Part shown: positions 16,396-25,867 of the stretch, in pieces
How the letters are laid out: the number at the start of each line of letters is the position of its first letter
How positions within the stretch are numbered: the first letter of the stretch is position 1
Origin: Anaerolineae bacterium
GTDB taxonomy: Bacteria; Chloroflexota; Anaerolineae; UBA3071
DNA length: 64,000 bases
Direction of reading: 5' to 3'
Assembly: GCA_029907105.1 (NCBI GenBank)
Contig: JARYMM010000003.1
Coordinates: forward strand, 62,001 to 126,000
Position numbers and translations under genes: made by a program
The notes under the pieces: generated by a model
The model's input: the letters and a program-made list of their open reading frames with translations, nothing else
What the model was told of the DNA's origin: nothing
Database searches by the model: none

Positions 16396-19300
16396 ATGAA
16401 GAAACGCTTTCTCACGATGGTGAGCCTTGTGGCCGTATTGGTTCTGCTGGCCTCGGCGCTGCCCGTCGCCGCAGTGGAGCGGCAGGCAGACAGGACGACC
16501 AGTACCTTTCTGGCAAACATGGACACCTTCGTTAACGCCTGGGCACCGGGCGCCAGCTACGGCGACGCCTTCAATTTCAGCGTGCGCCAGTCCAACGTGA
16601 TGAGGGGGCTGGTCCGGTTTGACCTTTCGCCCATCCCCCGCTACGCCCGGGTGCACGAGGCGAAGCTGAAACTGTATGCCACCTACCGCACCAACCCCGG
16701 CAGGCTGGATCTGTCCGCCTACAGGGTGCTGGGGCCCTGGGATGAAGGCGTGACCTGGACCACGGCACCGGCGGCGGCTGACACGGCGGTGGCGATGGTC
16801 ACTCTGAACGCTGTCAACATGCAGGTGACGCTGGACGTGACCGATCTGGTGCAGTCCTGGGTGAACGACCCGGCCAGCAACTTCGGCCTGATGCTCAGCG
16901 CGGCCGACCGCAATAAAGTACAATACACTTTCATCGCCTCCGAGTTCAGCCAGGAATCGGCCGGGCCGCCCTATCCCCTGCTGGAAGTCACCTATACCCC
17001 GCCGATCGAGGTGACCATCCTCCACACTAACGATGAGCATGGCTGGCTGCAACCCTATGTGGCCTACCAGTCGCCCATCACCGAGGGCGGGGCGGCCAAC
17101 CTCATGGGCCGCTTCACCCAGATCGAGGGCTACGCGCCGGATGCCGAGGGCTTCCTGCTGCTCAGCGGCGGCGACATGTGGACAGGGCCATCCATCTCCA
17201 CCTGGTTCGAGGGCAGGCCGGTGGTGGAAGTGATGAACGCTATGGGCTACGACGCTGCCGCCATCGGCAACCACGAGTTCGACTTCGGCCGTGAGGCCCT
17301 GAACGAACGGCGGGCAGAGGCTAACTTCCCCTTCCTGGCCGCCAACATCTACTACAAGGGCACCACCACCCTGGCCGATTTCGCCACGCCCTACGTGATC
17401 AAACAGGTCAATGGTGCGGACGTGGGAATCATCGGCCTGAGCACCACCGATACCCCTCTGACGACCCATCCCAAGAACATCAGCGACCTGGACTTCGGCG
17501 ATTACGAGGAAGCCCTGCGCCGCGAGGTGCCCAGGATGCGGGCCGAGGGGGCAGACCTGATCATCGTCGAATCCCACGTCTGCGCCTCGCAATTGGTGCC
17601 CCTGGCCGAGGCGGTCAGCGATCTGGATATCGCCCTGATGGAAGGGGGGCATTGTCACGATACGTTCACGGGACAGGTTAACGGCACGCTCATCGTCGAA
17701 GCCTACTGGGCCATGCGGGCCTACGGCAAGACCTGGTTGCTGCTGGACCCGCTGACCTACGAGGTGATGGACTTCACCCAGGAGGTCATCCCCAACCAGT
17801 ATGTGACCGCGCAGGGCAATCCCGTGGTGCCGGATGCGCAGGTGCAGGCCATCGTGGACTACTGGCAGGGGCAGACCAACCAGGTCATGGGGCAGGTCAT
17901 CGGCTACACGGAAACGGGCATGCCCAGGCGTTCATGGAAGCAACTGAACTATATCATGGACTCCTGGCTGTGGGCTTACCCGCAGGCCGACCTGGCCCTC
18001 AGCAACTGGGGTGGCTTCCGCGCCCCCATTGACGCCGGCGACATCACCGTGGGCGACATCGTGGGCGTGCTGCCCTTCGAGAACCGCATCGTGGATTGCG
18101 CCATCACCGGTGCCCAGTTGGTGGAGAACCTGGAATGCTGCGACGGCGCTCCGGCCGGCTTCTCCTACACCTACTACTATGAGGATGGTCGGCGGGTCGT
18201 GGACACGGTGACCCTGGCCGATGGCTCGCCGCTGGACATGAACGCCACCTATCACGTCCTGGTCAACGACTTCATGTACGCCGGCGGTGATGGCTACCTC
18301 TTCGGCCAGCAAGACCCTTACGCCTACGACACGGGCATCCAGTGGCGGCAGCCGGTCATTGACTGGACGAAAGCCCAGAACACCTCACCGGATTATCCCA
18401 TTGATCCGCTGATAGACGAGCGGCCACGGGCCGTCCAGGTCTACCCGTTGCTCATCCTGCACACCAACGACTTCCACGGCTATCTGCAGAGCGACTCCAG
18501 GGGCCGCGGGGGCTCCGCCTACATGGCCGGGGTGATCAACTGGACGCGGAATGCGGTGGGGGCGGAGAACGTGCTCCTGGCCGACGCCGGCGACGTCTAT
18601 CTGGGGGCTGCGCCCATCTCGCAGTTGCTGCTGGGCGAAAGCGCCATTGACATCTACAACATGATGGGCTACGACGTGGCAGCCTACGGCAACCACGAAT
18701 TCGACAAGGGGCAGGATGTCCTGCAGACCCGCACGGCGCAGTCCAACTTCCCCTGGGTCAGCGCCAACATCGTGCTCGAGGGGACGGAGTGGGAGCATCC
18801 GACCTGGACCGAGCCCTATGTCATCCTGGACAAGGGCGGGGCGGACATCGGCATCATCGGCGTGAGCACCGATGAGACGCCGCAGATCACCCTGAAAGGG
18901 ACGACCGAGGGGCTGGTCTTCAAAGACCCGACGGAGGCGATACTGCGCTACTACGACGAGGTCAAGGCCCAGTCCGATGCCCTGATCGTCCTGGCCCACA
19001 TAGGGACCGAGGACAGCGGGCCGTATAAGGGGCTGCGCACCGTGGCCCAGGAGTTGATAGATGCGGGCAAGCCCGTGGACCTCATGATCGGCGGCCACCA
19101 GCATCAGCCGCTCTCCAATCCGCTGTGGGTAGGGAACACGGCCATCATCGAGGCCGGCTACTACGGCCGCTGGCTGGGCGTGGCCGATGTCACCGTCAAC
19201 CCCGCCACCAAGTCCCTGCGCCTGGACGGCTACCAACTGACCACCATCAATAACACCCTCACGCCCGACCCGGACGTGGAAGCGCGGGTGGCTTACTGGG

Positions 19301-19965
19301 CCGATATGGTGGCACCGATCATCGAGGAGCCGGTAGGCACCACCAACGTCAGCCTGGTGCGCGACTACAACAACGAGTCCAATATGGGCAACCTGGTCAC
19401 CGACGGCATGAGGTGGAAGGCCGATCAGTACGACGATGGCGAGGTGAACGGTTCGGTGGACATCGCCTTCACTAACCCTGGCGGCCTGCGGGCGGACATC
19501 GTGATCCCCGCCGGGGCGCCCCTGCCCTTCCCGATCACCTGGGGCGACACCTTCAACGTCATGCCCTTCGGCAATACGCTGTTCCTCATGGACCTGACCG
19601 GGGCGCAGATCCAGACGCTCCTGAACCAGTCGGCGAGCCTGTACAAGGGCATCCTCCAGACCTCCGGGGCCACCTGGAAATGGTTCAATGATTGCCGATG
19701 CGCTACGCCCACCACCTGGGGGGCCTTCGACGTCATGGTCAACGGGCAGCCGTTGGATCCGGGCATGACCTATCGGGTGGTGACCAACAACTTCCTGGCC
19801 GGTGGTCAGGATGGCTGGGTGACCTTCGCCGAGGGCACCAACCGCTGGGATACCTACTACGACATGCAGGAAGCCGTCAACGAGTACATCCGGTGGTACA
19901 ACGCCAACGTGGGGCCCATTGAGCATCAGGTCGAGGGCAGGATCGTCTACGCCCCCGCTCCCTGA
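16396..19965 (+). CDS. secreted tandem 5'-nucleotidase / metallophosphoesterase with DNRLRE-type domain
   Basis: 1189 aa. A signal peptide (about 1-27) is followed by a DNRLRE/CBM-like beta domain (about 35-200; DTFVNAWAPG, RGLVRFDLS, W-T-T-A-P, NFGLML). Two complete copies of the UshA/5'-nucleotidase architecture follow. Copy 1 has HTNDEHG near 209, GGDMW, GNHEFDFG and GGHCH, then a 5_nucleotid_C domain. Copy 2 has HTNDFHG near 687, GDVYLG, GNHEFDKG and GGHQH, then a C-terminal domain with NPGGLRADI. Expected role: extracellular hydrolysis of nucleotides or UDP-sugars for phosphate and nucleoside scavenging. ATG follows GTAAGGAGC. Tandem duplication in one chain is unusual. Confidence 0.9.
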   Translation: MKKRFLTMVSLVAVLVLLASALPVAAVERQADRTTSTFLANMDTFVNAWAPGASYGDAFNFSVRQSNVMRGLVRFDLSPIPRYARVHEAKLKLYATYRTNPGRLDLSAYRVLGPWDEGVTWTTAPAAADTAVAMVTLNAVNMQVTLDVTDLVQSWVNDPASNFGLMLSAADRNKVQYTFIASEFSQESAGPPYPLLEVTYTPPIEVTILHTNDEHGWLQPYVAYQSPITEGGAANLMGRFTQIEGYAPDAEGFLLLSGGDMWTGPSISTWFEGRPVVEVMNAMGYDAAAIGNHEFDFGREALNERRAEANFPFLAANIYYKGTTTLADFATPYVIKQVNGADVGIIGLSTTDTPLTTHPKNISDLDFGDYEEALRREVPRMRAEGADLIIVESHVCASQLVPLAEAVSDLDIALMEGGHCHDTFTGQVNGTLIVEAYWAMRAYGKTWLLLDPLTYEVMDFTQEVIPNQYVTAQGNPVVPDAQVQAIVDYWQGQTNQVMGQVIGYTETGMPRRSWKQLNYIMDSWLWAYPQADLALSNWGGFRAPIDAGDITVGDIVGVLPFENRIVDCAITGAQLVENLECCDGAPAGFSYTYYYEDGRRVVDTVTLADGSPLDMNATYHVLVNDFMYAGGDGYLFGQQDPYAYDTGIQWRQPVIDWTKAQNTSPDYPIDPLIDERPRAVQVYPLLILHTNDFHGYLQSDSRGRGGSAYMAGVINWTRNAVGAENVLLADAGDVYLGAAPISQLLLGESAIDIYNMMGYDVAAYGNHEFDKGQDVLQTRTAQSNFPWVSANIVLEGTEWEHPTWTEPYVILDKGGADIGIIGVSTDETPQITLKGTTEGLVFKDPTEAILRYYDEVKAQSDALIVLAHIGTEDSGPYKGLRTVAQELIDAGKPVDLMIGGHQHQPLSNPLWVGNTAIIEAGYYGRWLGVADVTVNPATKSLRLDGYQLTTINNTLTPDPDVEARVAYWADMVAPIIEEPVGTTNVSLVRDYNNESNMGNLVTDGMRWKADQYDDGEVNGSVDIAFTNPGGLRADIVIPAGAPLPFPITWGDTFNVMPFGNTLFLMDLTGAQIQTLLNQSASLYKGILQTSGATWKWFNDCRCATPTTWGAFDVMVNGQPLDPGMTYRVVTNNFLAGGQDGWVTFAEGTNRWDTYYDMQEAVNEYIRWYNANVGPIEHQVEGRIVYAPAP

Positions 19966-19999
19966 CGGTCATTACGGCTGGTAACAGAAGTCATGATAT

Positions 20000-20044
20000 C
20001 CCCACCCTGACCCTCCCCCGCTGCGGGGGAGGGTTGAGGTGGGG
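20000..20044 (+). terminator. terminator-like hairpin, C/G-rich word repeat
   Basis: CCCCACCCTGACCCTCCCCC / GGGGGAGGGTTGAGGTGGGG, about 20 bp with a few mismatches around a GCTGC-type loop. It lies 35 nt after the 5'-nucleotidase stop. This kind of C-run hairpin with CCCT words also fits the word-hairpin family seen elsewhere in the window. Confidence 0.7.
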
Positions 20045-20068
20045 GGCACAAAGCACAGAGCGGGCAGT

Positions 20069-20097
20069 TTGACAAAAGCGACGTTATGCCCTACAAT
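20069..20097 (+). promoter_or_regulatory. strong sigma70 promoter for the M6 protease gene
   Basis: TTGACA (20069-20074), 17 nt, TACAAT (20092-20097). The start codon is 328 nt further on. Confidence 0.75.
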
Positions 20098-20103
20098 ATG
20101 AGT

Positions 20104-20424
20104 ATGTCTTGCCGTCTGATTCTCATCATCTCGTCGGCAATCCACGCTGCTTCTTCTATGCCGGACACAGGCCAATCGGGGAGAAACCGCTCATGTCGTG
20201 GTCTGCTGACAACCTCGGCCCCTGGTATGTACTTCTGCACACGCCCCTCTGCGCCAACGCAGGGCCTGGCGCCCTGTCGTTGGCGCTTGCTGTTTGAAAG
20301 ACAGTGCACAGCTAGCGGAAAGGAGGTGGTGGCCCGGCATCAAAACGTGGTGAAGCTGCCCTGAAGAGTTCTGCGGCGAGATCGTTGACTGTACTGAGTT
20401 CAATTCGTTCAAGGAGGGAGCACA
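20104..20424 (+). promoter_or_regulatory. long 5' leader with hairpin and a mini-ORF (leader B)
   Basis: No protein-coding gene of normal size is seen. A strong hairpin GCGCCAACG-c-AGGGC / GCCCT-gt-CGTTGGCGC spans 20251-20286. A strong SD (AAAGGAGGTG) precedes GTG at 20329, opening an 11-codon ORF that ends GTG-GTG-AAG-CTG-CCC-TGA (20329-20364, peptide MARHQNVVKLP). The final GTGAAGCTGCCCTGAA mirrors GTGATGAAACCGCCCTGAA of leader A, and both are followed by TCTG(A)CGGCG. Confidence 0.5.
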
Positions 20425-23400
20425 ATGAAATACACGATTCCAAAATGGCTGGCGCTGCTGGTGGTGTTGGCTATGGTGCTGACCCTGGCCCCGGCCGCGC
20501 TGGCCAGCCCACCGTATCCCGAAGGCTATGAACGGCCGGTACAGCTGCCAGAGGACGTGGCTGTGAAGCCCATCGCTCGCATAGCCAAGCCCATAGACCA
20601 ACCCAACATCAAGGACTACCTGCGCAACCGCGAGCGGCAGCGATTGCTGGAGGCCGGCCTGACGGCGGAGGCCAACGCGCTGGGCCTGTCGGGAACCGAC
20701 CGTGTGCTGGTGATCCTGGTCGAGTTCGCCGGCACCGACACCTTCACCTGGGAGGCGGGTGTCTCCACCTGGGACCCCTACGGCCGTGCCGATCCCAATG
20801 AAGCCGTGTATGATGAGGAGGGCAACGTCATCGTCGGCGATTGCTCCAACATCATCAACGAGACCACGACGTTCACCTACAGCGGGCCCTTGCACAACCA
20901 GATCCCGCGCCCGCTGTCGGCAGAGGACCGCTCGGGTGATACCATCTGGACGGAGGATTTCAGCCCAGAATGGTTCAACGGCTTCATGTTTGGCCAGGGC
21001 GTCATCTTCGACTACGACCGCGTGGATGGTTCTCACGTCCACGAGGACTTCACCGGCCAGTCGGTGCGAGACTACTACGAAGACCTGTCCGATGGGCAGT
21101 ATATCATCACCGGCGACATCATCGGCTGGCTGCAACTGCCGCACTCCACCTGGTGGTACGGGGCTGACCAATGCCCCGGCGCTCGTTCCGGCGGAGGGCG
21201 CTGGCATGGAGCCATTCCCGGCGCGGGCAATGCCAGGACGCTGGTGACGGATGCCCTGGACGCGGTCAATGCCGTCAAGGACACCATCCCCGGCTTCGAC
21301 TGGGCTAACTACGACCAGAATGGCGATGGCATCATTGACCGCCTGTGGATCGTGCACTCCGGCTATGGCGAAGAGGACGCCTCCACACTGCTCAACCGCA
21401 CCGACTACGGCGAATCCTCCCTGTGGTCGCACTCCAGCGCCATCAGCCCGCCCTACGAAGTGGCACCGGGCATCTTCGCCGGCCCCTACATCATGATGCC
21501 GGAGAACGGTGGCATCGGCGTCTTCGCCCATGAGTACGGCCACAACCTGGGCGCCGACGACCTGTACGCCTATGATCAGGGCGAGACCTCGGCCGGCTTC
21601 TGGACCTTGATGGCCGACGACTGGACCGGTTACCCCATCGGCTTCGAGCCGCCGGCGGTGGACCCCTGGCACCTGGATAACTGGGGCTGGCTCAACCCCA
21701 TCGTCATTGACGACATGAGCCAGTACTACGAGTTCACCCTGGGCCAGGCCAGCCGCTTCCCCGGTGGAGAAGGCATGTACCGCGGGGCCAAGATCGTGCT
21801 GCCCGATGGCGTGCTCTTCCTGCCGGTGCCTCTCTGGCAGGGGAACTACTACTGGTGGGGCGGCAAGAAAGACCTGGCCAACGCCATGATGACCACCGTC
21901 AACCCCATTGCCATCCCCGCCGGAGGGGCCACACTGTCCTTCGATCTGGTCTATGACATCGAGGATGAGTGGGACTTCCTGTGGGTCCAGGTCTCGACGG
22001 TTCCTTCGCCAGAGCCTTCCGGTGTGGCATGGGATACGCTCACCAACGAGAACACCAAGTGCGTGCATGATCCGAGCTGGATCGGCGGGCTGTATGGCTT
22101 CCCCGACGACCTGTGCGGAGCCGGATTGGGTGGCTTCTACGGCTACAATGCCAACTGGCCCGATCCTGAGACACAGGTCTTCGACCTGAGTGCCTACGCC
22201 GGCCAGGAGATCTACCTGCGCTTGTGGTTCATGACCGACTGGGCCACCACCTACACCGGCGCTTTCGTGGATAACGTCAAGGTCGAAGCCGATGGCAACG
22301 TCCTCTTCTTCGACGACGCCGAAGCCGGCGACGCCCAATGGGTCTACCAGGATCCCTGGCAGCGCAGCGACGGCACGATGGCCTTCACCCACAACTACTA
22401 CCTGCAGTGGCGTAACGTGGGCGAAAATGGCGGCTACGATAGCGCCCTGGGCGATGCGCGCTGGCGCTTCGGCCCGGCCAACAGCGGCATGTTGGTGTGG
22501 TACAATAACAACTTCTACACCGACAATGAGATCTGGCACTACCTGTTCGACGATCCGAGCTGGGGGCCCAAGGGCCGCATGCTGGTCGTGGACGCCCATC
22601 CCGAGCCATACCGCGATCCGGACCTGGTGGCCATGGGCTACAACAATGAGGGCGGCAACCTGACCTCCCGCGGGCAGATGCGCGATGCGCCGTTCAGCCT
22701 GTGGCCTTCGGTGGACTTCTGGCACACCGACCCCTACCGCGCCGGCGCTCAGAAGCACTACTACGAGGGCCGGCCGGCCGTGAGGGCCTTCCACGATGCC
22801 CTGGGCTACTATCCCGGTGCCGAGTATGTGGTCCGTGGCCCGGCCTATCCGCCAACCCAGTACCGCTGGGTGACCAAGCAGTGGGACGCCAGCGTCGTCG
22901 TTCCGGCCACGGGATTCTATCCCCTGAAGGCGCCCGGGTACAAGGGCACCGGCGGCACCAGGGATCAGGAGTTCCGCTTCAACTGCTCCATCTACCCGGG
23001 TGGCTATCTGGCCTGCTACTGGCTCGGGGCTTACACCGGCCTGGGCTACGATGGCGGCACCGGCAATCCGGGCGACTACGACGTCCAGTACGGCGTGCAT
23101 GCCTGTATCCTGGACCAGGCGCAGGACGGCTCCTGGGGCAAGGTCCTCGTCGCTAACTTCATCCTGGATGGCACCGGCTTCACCGCCAGCCCGGTGGAAG
23201 TGGTCGAGGGTAAAGAGGTGGAGTTCGTGCTGGCGCCCCATAACCTGGGCGGCAACAGCCCGGTCTTCGCCTTCGTGCCCTGGGACTACATGAACAACCA
23301 GTTGCTGGTGGACACCCTGACCAACGGCGCCTTCCCCATCTACGGTGACCTCACGGCGGAGCAGGTGGGCGCGCTGTACGCCGAGGGCGGCGCCGAGGCC

Positions 23401-24114
23401 GTGCGGGCGCTCTCCGTACAACAGGATAGCGGCATACCCCTGGCCGGCATCGGCTGGATCGGCGTCGTGCCCCCTGGCACGAACGAGCTCTTCCGCTTCA
23501 AGATGATCCCCTGGTTGGGCGGCTATCCCTTCAGCCTGCGGGCCGACTTCTACCTCTGCGGCGACCGCGTCTTCAGCGTGGACTCCGACGTGGTGAAGGT
23601 CCGTCTCTCCGGCGGCCCCTTCGAGTACAGGCTATGGCCCCAGATGGACACCTTCGTCAGCAGCCTGAGGCCGGACGCCAGCTTCGCCGATCGTCCCACC
23701 TTCAACGTGGCGCAGCCGGATACGGCGCGAGGTCTCCTGTACTTCGACACCTCGTGGATCCCGCCGCTGGCCATCGTGGACAGCGCCAAACTGAAGCTGT
23801 ATCCTCTGGAGCGCAACCGCGACCGCTGGATGCATCTGGTGGCCTATCCTATGGAAGAATTGTGGTGGGAGGACATCACCTGGAACGAGGCGCCAGATTC
23901 CGGGGCCATCCCGGCCGGCAGCGCGGCGCTGGACAGGGTCAACGTAGAGGTCGAGCTGGACATCACCGCCCTGGTACAGCAGTGGATCAGCAATCCCTCG
24001 ACCAACTTTGGCCTGATGCTCAAGGGCGAAGAGGCCCAGGCTGTGATGTACACCTTCATGGCTTCCGAGCACCGCTTCGGCGAGTGGCCGCGTCTGGAGA
24101 TCGTTGCCCACTAG
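20425..24114 (+). CDS. secreted M6-family metalloprotease (immune inhibitor A-like) with C-terminal DNRLRE-type domain
   Basis: 1229 aa. A signal peptide (about 1-27, ending ALA-S) and a pro-region with a basic helix (about 50-80) precede a long M6 peptidase domain. The zinc site is AHEYGHNLGADDLYAYD near residue 368 (HExxH with a downstream Asp), with MADDW and the DPWHLDNWGWL segment typical of immune-inhibitor-A proteases. A MAM/jelly-roll-like part and an Ig-like part follow. The C-terminal DNRLRE-type domain (about 1070-1225: DTFVSSLRPDASF, ARGLLYFD, WNEAPDSG, STNFGLML) matches the N-terminal domain of the upstream 5'-nucleotidase. Likely an exported protein-degrading enzyme. ATG follows AAGGAGGGA. 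Confidence 0.88.
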   Translation: MKYTIPKWLALLVVLAMVLTLAPAALASPPYPEGYERPVQLPEDVAVKPIARIAKPIDQPNIKDYLRNRERQRLLEAGLTAEANALGLSGTDRVLVILVEFAGTDTFTWEAGVSTWDPYGRADPNEAVYDEEGNVIVGDCSNIINETTTFTYSGPLHNQIPRPLSAEDRSGDTIWTEDFSPEWFNGFMFGQGVIFDYDRVDGSHVHEDFTGQSVRDYYEDLSDGQYIITGDIIGWLQLPHSTWWYGADQCPGARSGGGRWHGAIPGAGNARTLVTDALDAVNAVKDTIPGFDWANYDQNGDGIIDRLWIVHSGYGEEDASTLLNRTDYGESSLWSHSSAISPPYEVAPGIFAGPYIMMPENGGIGVFAHEYGHNLGADDLYAYDQGETSAGFWTLMADDWTGYPIGFEPPAVDPWHLDNWGWLNPIVIDDMSQYYEFTLGQASRFPGGEGMYRGAKIVLPDGVLFLPVPLWQGNYYWWGGKKDLANAMMTTVNPIAIPAGGATLSFDLVYDIEDEWDFLWVQVSTVPSPEPSGVAWDTLTNENTKCVHDPSWIGGLYGFPDDLCGAGLGGFYGYNANWPDPETQVFDLSAYAGQEIYLRLWFMTDWATTYTGAFVDNVKVEADGNVLFFDDAEAGDAQWVYQDPWQRSDGTMAFTHNYYLQWRNVGENGGYDSALGDARWRFGPANSGMLVWYNNNFYTDNEIWHYLFDDPSWGPKGRMLVVDAHPEPYRDPDLVAMGYNNEGGNLTSRGQMRDAPFSLWPSVDFWHTDPYRAGAQKHYYEGRPAVRAFHDALGYYPGAEYVVRGPAYPPTQYRWVTKQWDASVVVPATGFYPLKAPGYKGTGGTRDQEFRFNCSIYPGGYLACYWLGAYTGLGYDGGTGNPGDYDVQYGVHACILDQAQDGSWGKVLVANFILDGTGFTASPVEVVEGKEVEFVLAPHNLGGNSPVFAFVPWDYMNNQLLVDTLTNGAFPIYGDLTAEQVGALYAEGGAEAVRALSVQQDSGIPLAGIGWIGVVPPGTNELFRFKMIPWLGGYPFSLRADFYLCGDRVFSVDSDVVKVRLSGGPFEYRLWPQMDTFVSSLRPDASFADRPTFNVAQPDTARGLLYFDTSWIPPLAIVDSAKLKLYPLERNRDRWMHLVAYPMEELWWEDITWNEAPDSGAIPAGSAALDRVNVEVELDITALVQQWISNPSTNFGLMLKGEEAQAVMYTFMASEHRFGEWPRLEIVAH

Positions 24115-24177
24115 CCTGCTCAGGAAGGGGATAAAGCAGCCTCTGCCCATCCCCTTCCACCCGAGCTCAGAAACGAT

Positions 24178-24208
24178 AAGGCCAGGGAGGATTGTCCTCC
24201 CTGGCCTT
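24178..24208 (+). terminator. rho-independent terminator
   Basis: Perfect 14-bp stem AAGGCCAGGGAGGA / TCCTCCCTGGCCTT with a TTG loop, followed by CCTTTCC, about 65 nt after the protease stop. Confidence 0.85.
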
Positions 24209-24233
24209 CCTTTCCGATTCAGAGTATCACCCC

Positions 24234-24989
24234 ATGCCCAGAATCATCGCCCTGGGCACCTCGGCGGCGCTGCCGCACGATGCCCGCGAGAACACTTATC
24301 TGCTCCTGAACGGCACGACGCAGTCCTACCTCATTGACTGTGCAGGCAGCCCGGTGCAACGGCTACAGCAGGCGGGCCTGGCCCTGGACAGGCTGGAGGG
24401 CCTCATCGTCACCCATCATCACCCCGACCACATCTACGGCGTGCCCACGCTGCTCTCCAGCCTCTGGCTCTCCGGACGTCAGAGACCCTTCCGCATCTAC
24501 GGGCCGGAGAAAAGCATGCGCGCCCTGCAGGCCATCGGCGTCCTCATGGAGTGGGATACGTGGCCAAACTGGATGCCGGTCGTCTATCACAGTGTGCCAG
24601 CGCAAGAGAACGTCATCGTGCTCGACGAGATGGAGTTCCGCATCACCAGCAGCCCGGGAGAGCACCTGACGATGACGACGTTGGCCTTGCGGATAGAGTC
24701 CAGGCAGACAGGGGGTGTGGCGGTCTATTCCAGCGACACGGGGCCATGCGAGGCTGTAGTCAGATTGGCGCGGGGAGCCGATTTGTTGATTCACGAGGCT
24801 ACAGGGCCATACGAGGGACATTCCAGGGCCGCCCAGGCCGCTGCGGTGGCCCGCCAGGCCCAGGTCGGGCGTCTGGTGCTGGTGCACTATCCCCGCTCCG
24901 AAGACGCCCTGCGGATGATCCAGGAGGCCAGAGAACACTTTGCCGGCCCCGTGGAGGTGGCCGGGGACTTCGCCGTCTACGAATTCTGA
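24234..24989 (+). CDS. MBL-fold metallo-hydrolase (RNase Z/phosphodiesterase-like)
   Basis: 251 aa from ATG 24234; the track start at 24192 would place the N-terminus inside the terminator. The core begins PRIIALGTSAALPH, then the metal-binding THHHPDHIYG (HxHxDH-type), a later His in SSPGEHLTM, YSSDTGP and a final LVLVHYPR. This pattern is typical of beta-lactamase-fold hydrolases near RNase Z and AtsA. The substrate is uncertain. No clear SD or promoter was seen, and the gene starts only 26 nt after a strong terminator. It overlaps the convergent DUF1028 gene by 13 bp. Confidence 0.8.
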   Translation: MPRIIALGTSAALPHDARENTYLLLNGTTQSYLIDCAGSPVQRLQQAGLALDRLEGLIVTHHHPDHIYGVPTLLSSLWLSGRQRPFRIYGPEKSMRALQAIGVLMEWDTWPNWMPVVYHSVPAQENVIVLDEMEFRITSSPGEHLTMTTLALRIESRQTGGVAVYSSDTGPCEAVVRLARGADLLIHEATGPYEGHSRAAQAAAVARQAQVGRLVLVHYPRSEDALRMIQEAREHFAGPVEVAGDFAVYEF

Positions 24990-25867
24990 ACTGCGGATAC
25001 CGTATGACCTCGGTGCTGCTCTCGCAGGAAAGCCAGCACCACCGGGTCGAGGCGGGCATCCGGCAACAGCCGCTCTTCCAGGTTTTCCACGCCGGCCCAA
25101 ACCTCCAGGGCCGCCCGCGTGGCCGCGTCGTATTGCCCGTGCTGCGGCCCCGCATAGTACCCCAGCGCCTGCAGCATCCCCTGCACTTCTCGCGTCAATC
25201 CCTCGTCCAGCGGCAGCAGATCTTTCTCCGGCGTCCGGTCGAAATAGAGCCTGTACAGATCGAGCAGCCGCTGCAACTCGGCGATGGGTTGCGGGTGATC
25301 GTCCACGCGCAGGTCCAGGTAACGGTCATTGAAGCCGCCGTAACCGCCCCGCTCGCGCACGACCAGCAGCGCCGCCGACTGCTGTCCGCGGCGGTCTCCC
25401 CCGGCCGCCTGCCCGGCGACCAGAGCCGCCAGCAGCCGGTCGGCCAGCGGGCCGCTGGTCGCTTCAAACGTCGCCGCCATGGCCTCCACGGTGGCCGCGC
25501 TGACCAGGATGTTGCCCTGGCAGGCGTAGTGGGGACCCACCAGATGCCCCGCCCAGGCCAGGCATTCCCTGCCTGTAAAGGCCGCCGCCCTTCCCGCGGC
25601 ATCCACCATGCCCACCTGGCGGTGTTCCCGTCCCTCGTCAGCAGCCACCAGCCGGGCCAGGGTCTCCTCAGCCGACAGCCCCGCCGCCAACAGGCGCAGC
25701 CCCTCAGGGCCATAGCTCGTGTTGGCATAGGACTGTGTGGCGATGGCCCCTGCCCCGGCCTGCGCCCAGGGCACCACCGCGCCGACGGCCAGAAACTTGG
25801 ATTGGACGGCCACCCCCCAATCGCCCTGGATGGGGTCACAGGCCACGATAGAGAATGTTCCCATCAT
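24977..25867 (-). CDS. DUF1028 family protein with C-terminal peptidoglycan-binding-like domain
   Basis: 296 aa. The N-terminal two thirds (FSIVACDPIQGDWGVAVQSKFLAVG, GAGAIATQSYANTSYG) is the DUF1028 family, an Ntn-hydrolase-like fold of unsettled function. The last ~75 residues (LQALGYYAGPQHGQYDAATRAALEVWAG) look like a putative peptidoglycan-binding module often fused to this family. The start overlaps the upstream CBM48 gene by 4 nt (ATGA), so the two are co-translated. A second ATG follows immediately, so the true N-terminus could be one residue shorter. Confidence 0.85.
   Translation of the reverse strand: MMGTFSIVACDPIQGDWGVAVQSKFLAVGAVVPWAQAGAGAIATQSYANTSYGPEGLRLLAAGLSAEETLARLVAADEGREHRQVGMVDAAGRAAAFTGRECLAWAGHLVGPHYACQGNILVSAATVEAMAATFEATSGPLADRLLAALVAGQAAGGDRRGQQSAALLVVRERGGYGGFNDRYLDLRVDDHPQPIAELQRLLDLYRLYFDRTPEKDLLPLDEGLTREVQGMLQALGYYAGPQHGQYDAATRAALEVWAGVENLEERLLPDARLDPVVLAFLREQHRGHTVSAVQNS

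Noticed and set aside
18385-19926. 513-aa open frame on the minus strand
   Set aside because: Antisense shadow of the tandem 5'-nucleotidase gene.
20191-23421. 1076-aa open frame on the minus strand
   Set aside because: It lies antisense to the M6 protease gene; composition (His/Gly/Ala/Val-rich, no domains) is that of a high-GC shadow frame.
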